Shown: in pieces, positions 1-60,000 of the stretch
How the letters are laid out: every line of letters begins with the position of its first letter
Position numbering within the stretch: position 1 is the first letter of the stretch
Assembly (NCBI RefSeq): GCF_037975245.1
Contig: NC_092563.1
Span: 4,475,001-4,535,000, forward strand
DNA length: 60,000 nucleotides
Reading direction: 5' to 3'
Source: Apostichopus japonicus
Lineage: Eukaryota; Echinodermata; Holothuroidea; Aspidochirotida; Stichopodidae
Made by a program: the position numbers and the translations under genes
The notes under the pieces: model-generated
The model's input: only the letters and a program-made list of their open reading frames with translations
Told to the model about the DNA's origin: nothing
Database searches by the model: none

Positions 1-157
1 AGAGCGATTCGAAATTTTTATATTAAAATTCAATTATGAGAAAAAAAGTATTAATTATGAAGAAAAGGTTGAAATTTTTCGTCGCGAGAATGTTTTTTAT
101 AAACCTTAGTTAACGAATTATGTATATTTTGAGTATATAGAGCCTAGAGGTCAATTG

Positions 158-221
<64 letters not shown>

Positions 222-745
222 ATGTCTATTTCAACATAAACTGTTCGTTTTTCTGTATGTTGTAAGCGCATCGATTTTGGATGTGAGGTATTGGTTTGTC
301 ATTTTGCCTTCAGTAACAAATACGAATTTGTTTTATCATCAAATTGTGTTTAAATGTCTTCACATGTTATTGATTTGAAATATATATTTTTAATTTCGGT
401 GGGACAGTTGGTTGATTTAGAAAGTCATTAAATAGTTTACTATATCTGATATCGAATTATGTATTTCTTTTAGTGTTAATGGCTGCCTTCTTTAGAACAA
501 GTGCCCTTAAAATCACTGACCTTCCAGCATAGACGTTTGAGAGCCACGAGAGACTTCCTAGTAATCTTGCATGCACTGTTTTTTCAACCAAACAAATATG
601 TTCTGTTGATAATCTTTATGCACGCCTCTGACTGTCCGAGATATTTACATATAGTTGTATGCACCCGCAGCGCGAAATTCAGTAAGATTGACGGATTTAC
701 ATCGGCCCTTCGCACCAAAAACGGAAAAGATGTGAATCATGAACA
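1..745. promoter_or_regulatory. Upstream region of rotatin, no defined promoter motif
   Basis: AT-rich sequence with a (TA)n tract at 164-219. The transcript start is not determinable. I see no neighbouring gene. A reading frame at 501-776 in another frame runs over the rotatin ATG and would be an overlapping upstream ORF only if transcription starts before 501. Confidence 0.35.
164..219. repeat. (TA)n microsatellite
   Basis: Uninterrupted TA dinucleotides for about 56 bases. Confidence 0.95.
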
Positions 746-56184
<55,439 letters not shown>

Positions 56185-56310
56185 GAGAGAGAGGGAGAGA
56201 GAGAGGGGGGTATGACTATTATGATGAAGAAAACAAGAAAAAAGAGAGAGCGAGAGAGAGGATGATTGGTTAAAGCGATATATACGAACACACACACACA
56301 CACGCACGCA

Positions 56311-56345
<35 letters not shown>
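56185..56345. repeat. GA, CA and TA tracts just after the rotatin stop
   Basis: (GA)n at 56185-56206, (AC)n/(GCAC)n at 56287-56312 and (TA)n to about 56345, within the presumed 3' UTR. Confidence 0.9.
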
Positions 56346-56349
<4 letters not shown>

Positions 56350-56412
56350 ATCGTAATGAGTTGGAAAATCAAGAACAGTGAAAAAACTTTCAGCCTCCAC
56401 CGGGATTCGAAC

Positions 56413-56413
<1 letters not shown>
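56346..56413 (-). mobile_element. SINE 3' part, inverted copy
   Basis: The reverse complement matches 56546-56612: B box GGTTCGAATCCCGGTGGAGG, then the tail ending TCATTACGATTTTC. The 5' tRNA-like half is replaced by (TA)n. Confidence 0.75.
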
Positions 56414-56457
<44 letters not shown>

Positions 56458-56489
56458 CCTATATATACCGGTTTCGAACCTCTGGACAT

Positions 56490-56612
56490 ACAATCAGCGT
56501 CCATAGCCTAGTGGTTAGGGTGTCAGCGTACAGAGCGGAGGCCCGGGTTCGAATCCCGGTGGAGGCTGGACATTTTTTCACTATCTTGATTTTCCAACTC
56601 ATTACGATTTTC
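56490..56612 (+). mobile_element. tRNA-derived SINE in the presumed 3' UTR
   Basis: A box TAGCCTAGTGGTTAGGGTGT and B box GGGTTCGAATCCCGG give a tRNA-like head, then a short body TTGATTTTCCAACTCATTAC and a (TA)n tail. The flanks GTCC and GGAC could pair as a partial acceptor stem, but it does not look like a functional tRNA. Confidence 0.75.
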
Positions 56613-56630
56613 AATTTTATATATATATAC

Positions 56631-56715
<85 letters not shown>
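56613..56715. repeat. (TA)n tail of the SINE
   Basis: Two CGG interruptions in an otherwise pure TA tract. Confidence 0.9.
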
Positions 56716-56717
<2 letters not shown>

Positions 56718-59700
56718 TGTGTGTATACTGTGTATATGATTTGACCTGTTTTCTCTGTAAATTTCTGTTTTGTTGGATGACTGAAACGCCCGGGATGACA
56801 GGAGGGGGAGGTGGTTCCGATAACAGGATATGCATGATATTTTAGTTAAACGGATATCAATCTGCTCCTTATTTTTTTTTTTTTTTGAGGGGGAGGGGGG
56901 GGGGGTTTGGAAGAGTGAAAGATGTGCGTGTATGTTTGACCCAGGCAAAGAGAAGGATAATTTGAACGAGATTTGGATGTATCGTATACCTGTCTTCTAT
57001 GCAGTCATTAGGAACTAGACTACATGAGTATCTGTTTGGTTCCGTGTAAAGTACAACGATTCCATTCATTGTTTCATACCTGCATCCCGCTGTGGTTATT
57101 GGAAGACTTAAATGAGGAATGGTTTAATTTGGTTTAATGCGCGGTATAAAAGTTGACTTCGTTAAAGCGATATGGGTCTGTCATCGGCGGATTAATAGAG
57201 GACTTAGAATTTTTTTTTATCAAATATATTTATGTTAATAACAAAGAGGGCGACCTCAATAAAGCGATGTCCTTGCCTTCAGTATCAGAAGATCAGGGAG
57301 TATATGAACACAGAAGCGATTACGTAATTAAAACGATAACGAGCAGCAGGAAGGGAGTAACCAACTAGAGAAATATCGGAAGTAGGACCTTGAGGAGAAC
57401 TACTAGGGCCAAGGGTAAAAATAAGAGGGAGACCTGGATGGGCAAATAAACGCCCATGTTGTTGTTCAATGGTCCCTGTCGATTCGGGTGGGGGGGGGGG
57501 GGAGATGTGGTGGTACCGCTTCTAAACTCGGTTACTCGCGAGCAAAGTTAAACAAAAGGGTTCAGAACCCATCCAGATCTCTCCCCACCCTTCCAACCCC
57601 CGAGCAAATCCCTAATGTCGTCATCTAACTCGAAGCTTTCGATATGCATATTCATAACATCAAATATTGGCTAATCTGTTTACCTCTGGGGAAAAAAAGT
57701 GAAAAGAAAAATAAACATTTCCAGACTTTCGCAGAATACCAAGAGACGATATCACTGTATTTGGGAATCTTTAAAACACTCCTCAAAATATTGGACTGAA
57801 CAATTTTCAGCTTGTAAACGGATGCAATTTATGCTGGAATATCCGGGTTATACTTTAAACTCTTTAAATGATTTCTTTGAAACTGATGACGTGAGAAGGC
57901 ACACATTTGTTCAGTTTGCCCAGAGAACTGATTTCTTTTCAATAAGCCATTAAAGTATCGAATTCCAAATGCTAACAAATCTGTGGTCTTTGTGTGCAGT
58001 CACGTTTTTACGGGGAACCGTTTTGTATACAGCAAGGTTTTGGGAGACCCTGTTAGTGTTGTATGAAACCCTATCGTGGCATCAAAACTCCTCTATGTAT
58101 TCGGGGAAATACAAAACGGAGGATCTGCACGTATTGATGTGTTTCTTCTTTAATTTCCTTCTAAAGGAAATTTACATGTTTTAACAGGTCTTTCAATAGA
58201 AACTTCTTTCGAGTTCTTACTCTTAAGAGATATTCCACATGTTGAAGAATGAAACATATCAACAATGTTTATTGTGCCCTAATATTTCGGGTTGCAAGAT
58301 AGTGAAGGGTGAAAACGTTTGGGTATTATGTATGTCGCAAATATTTATATATTTTTTTTTATATATTTTTTTGCTTGGACTAAACTGAATCCACACTTTA
58401 ATTAATACGCGCAAAGGTAACTAGAAGATTTAAAAAAAAACGCTGTATTTGAGGCTGTTTTAATGTGTGGTTTTGTTGGTGTTGTGTTTGACGGTGGTGA
58501 TTGTGTGGTGTTCATGGTGCACTGTGAATGGTGTTGTTCAAGTTGTGTTTGACGGGAGTGGTGCATGTATGGTGTTTAATGTTGTATTTCGTGTTACTGA
58601 AAGTATGACGTCAGTTTTGTATTTGACTGTGTCCGTCGGTATATGGTGTTGCCAGTGATGTGTATAACAGTATACATTATACGTGTGGTGCGTGGTAATT
58701 CAAGCCGCAAATTTCATCAGAATGTACATGTAAATAGTCGTGTCGTGCTAGTAAGTGTTTCATTCACCAAATTGTAAATAAAATGTTCTCCTCGTGAAAA
58801 TTGAATGAGTTTCAATATGAATCATTCCCTGACATAGCCTATACTTCAAATGTTGTTTCTTTTCTTTATAAGTATTTGAATGACTGACACAAAGACAATT
58901 TGAAATATAGATGAGGCGTTTTCGTAATATTCATCAAGTGGGTTATATTGTAGACAAACAGATACACACACATAGTTATGATAATTATAATAATAATAAT
59001 AATTATGATAATAATAATAATAGTAAGAACAATAATAGTCAATTAGTAACATCACTGTCTTTTATGATATGTATTACAGCACAACTTGACACAAAACTAA
59101 CGACATCAATCCCCCCTCCCCCTAGTTCCTACTATCCCTCCTTGCCGCTCCTCCCTGTCCTTCCTGACACCCCCCCCTCCCCATTCACCTCCCCTATTAT
59201 CGCATTGTCCTCGCGTACTTGTAAACATACAGATATGAGAGCGTCGAGCGAAATTCCAAGTAACAGATCCATAATGCTCAGTTGTTGTTTTTTGGCAATA
59301 CAGAAACTTCGTCGATGTTACTATTCCATCCCAACTTGTCTGCTATAGTTAGACGATGGTTACTCCCTGAACTCTTTGTTAACGCGATACAATCTACACA
59401 TGCGTATAGCGAGTGCTGGGGCTACATGGTAGCTAAGAAAAAAAGTCTCGATAAATAAGATACCCGCTCTGTATTGCTGCATGTGCTCGAACTTAAAAAT
59501 GCATTCAAGCTACGTAACATGACATTACCATCGTGTTATTTAACATACACGTCGACCGCGTGTTCATATCTATCATAATTGTGTACTTTAACATTATCAT
59601 AGTAAGTTGTGGTCTTTTTGGCGTTCCATATTACATGTGTAAAACGTGTCATTGTAATGTTTACATGGTGACAATCGTCAGGGGAGTTGTGTGTGGGGTG

Positions 59701-60000
59701 GGGTGGGGGGGGTGGGGAGTGTATTTGTACAATAAACATCAATTGTTTTTTTTTCCTGCCCTTGATCTATCTTTGCTGATTTTTCAAGTGCAATCGTTTG
59801 AACTGAACACATTTTGGGTATATACCATATAGAGGTCTGCATCCAGCACACACACACAGTGTATATAGGGTGTGTTTGTGCGGACCGGGAGGGGGAGGTG
59901 GAAGCTATTTGAGGGATGCTGTTCTGCTTCACCGTACAAGTCATACACATACGTCTGCAATAGTAGACATCTCTTAATGCCTTTCGTTACATAGCAATGC
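56716..60000. other. 3' flank, no gene recognised
   Basis: Contains presumed 3' UTR and intergenic sequence: poly-T/G near 56870-56905, poly-G at 57492-57502, a TAA-rich tract at 58987-59040 and C-rich patches at 59110-59180. Short ORFs on both strands show no family resemblance. Confidence 0.5.
57258..57263 (+). terminator. Candidate polyadenylation signal AATAAA
   Basis: First AATAAA after the rotatin stop. Others are at 57445, 57710 and 58777. None can be chosen without transcript data. Confidence 0.25.

Noticed and set aside
56497-56570. Functional tRNA gene
   Set aside because: A and B boxes are good, but the acceptor stem pairs only partly and the sequence continues into a SINE body with an inverted partner nearby.
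57153-58184. Short ORFs after rotatin as a neighbouring gene
   Set aside because: Each is under 90 codons, has no family resemblance and no consistent splice sites joining them.

Overview
This is a piece of an animal nuclear genome. It is AT-rich, split into many GT-AG exons, and full of dinucleotide repeats, tRNA-derived SINEs and small non-autonomous transposons. Almost the whole window is one gene on the + strand, which I identify as rotatin (RTTN), a large armadillo-like protein needed for centriole assembly and cilium function. Protein divergence from vertebrate rotatin together with the SINE and MITE types suggests a marine invertebrate deuterostome, perhaps an echinoderm. That placement is inference; the sequence does not name the species.

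I could assemble what looks like the complete coding sequence: 46 coding exons from an ATG at 746 to a TGA at 56182-56184. All 45 junctions keep the reading frame, giving 6,582 nt and 2,193 residues. Vertebrate rotatin has about 2,226. The first coding exon (52 nt) and several others are too short to stand out as ORFs. One intron (intron 6) uses a GC donor.

Layout: 1-745 is upstream sequence with a (TA)n tract. 746-40632 holds exons 1-45, with introns from about 0.2 to 2 kb. 40633-56019 is a single 15.4-kb last intron, dominated by a minisatellite of about 7.1 kb with a 20-bp unit (43495-50640), preceded by a 288-bp tandem duplication and followed by an array of imperfect palindromes. Exon 46 and the stop lie at 56020-56184. 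The sequence after the stop begins with GA, CA and TA tracts and a pair of SINE copies in opposite orientation. I found no second gene between 56185 and 60000.

The introns hold mobile elements: a miniature LTR element with identical LTRs (intron 4), tRNA-derived SINEs (introns 6 and 18), a TTAA-flanked MITE family with two copies (introns 15 and 41), a 450-bp TIR element with target duplications (intron 35), and a 30-bp palindrome between 8-bp direct repeats (intron 29). Three introns carry decayed partial copies of neighbouring exons (exons 23, 30 and 39). Intron 32 has a 31-bp minisatellite in which each unit resembles a 3' splice site, ending just upstream of exon 33.

The three very long overlapping + strand reading frames across the minisatellite come from a 20-bp unit without stop codons cycling through all frames. 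I do not treat them as genes.
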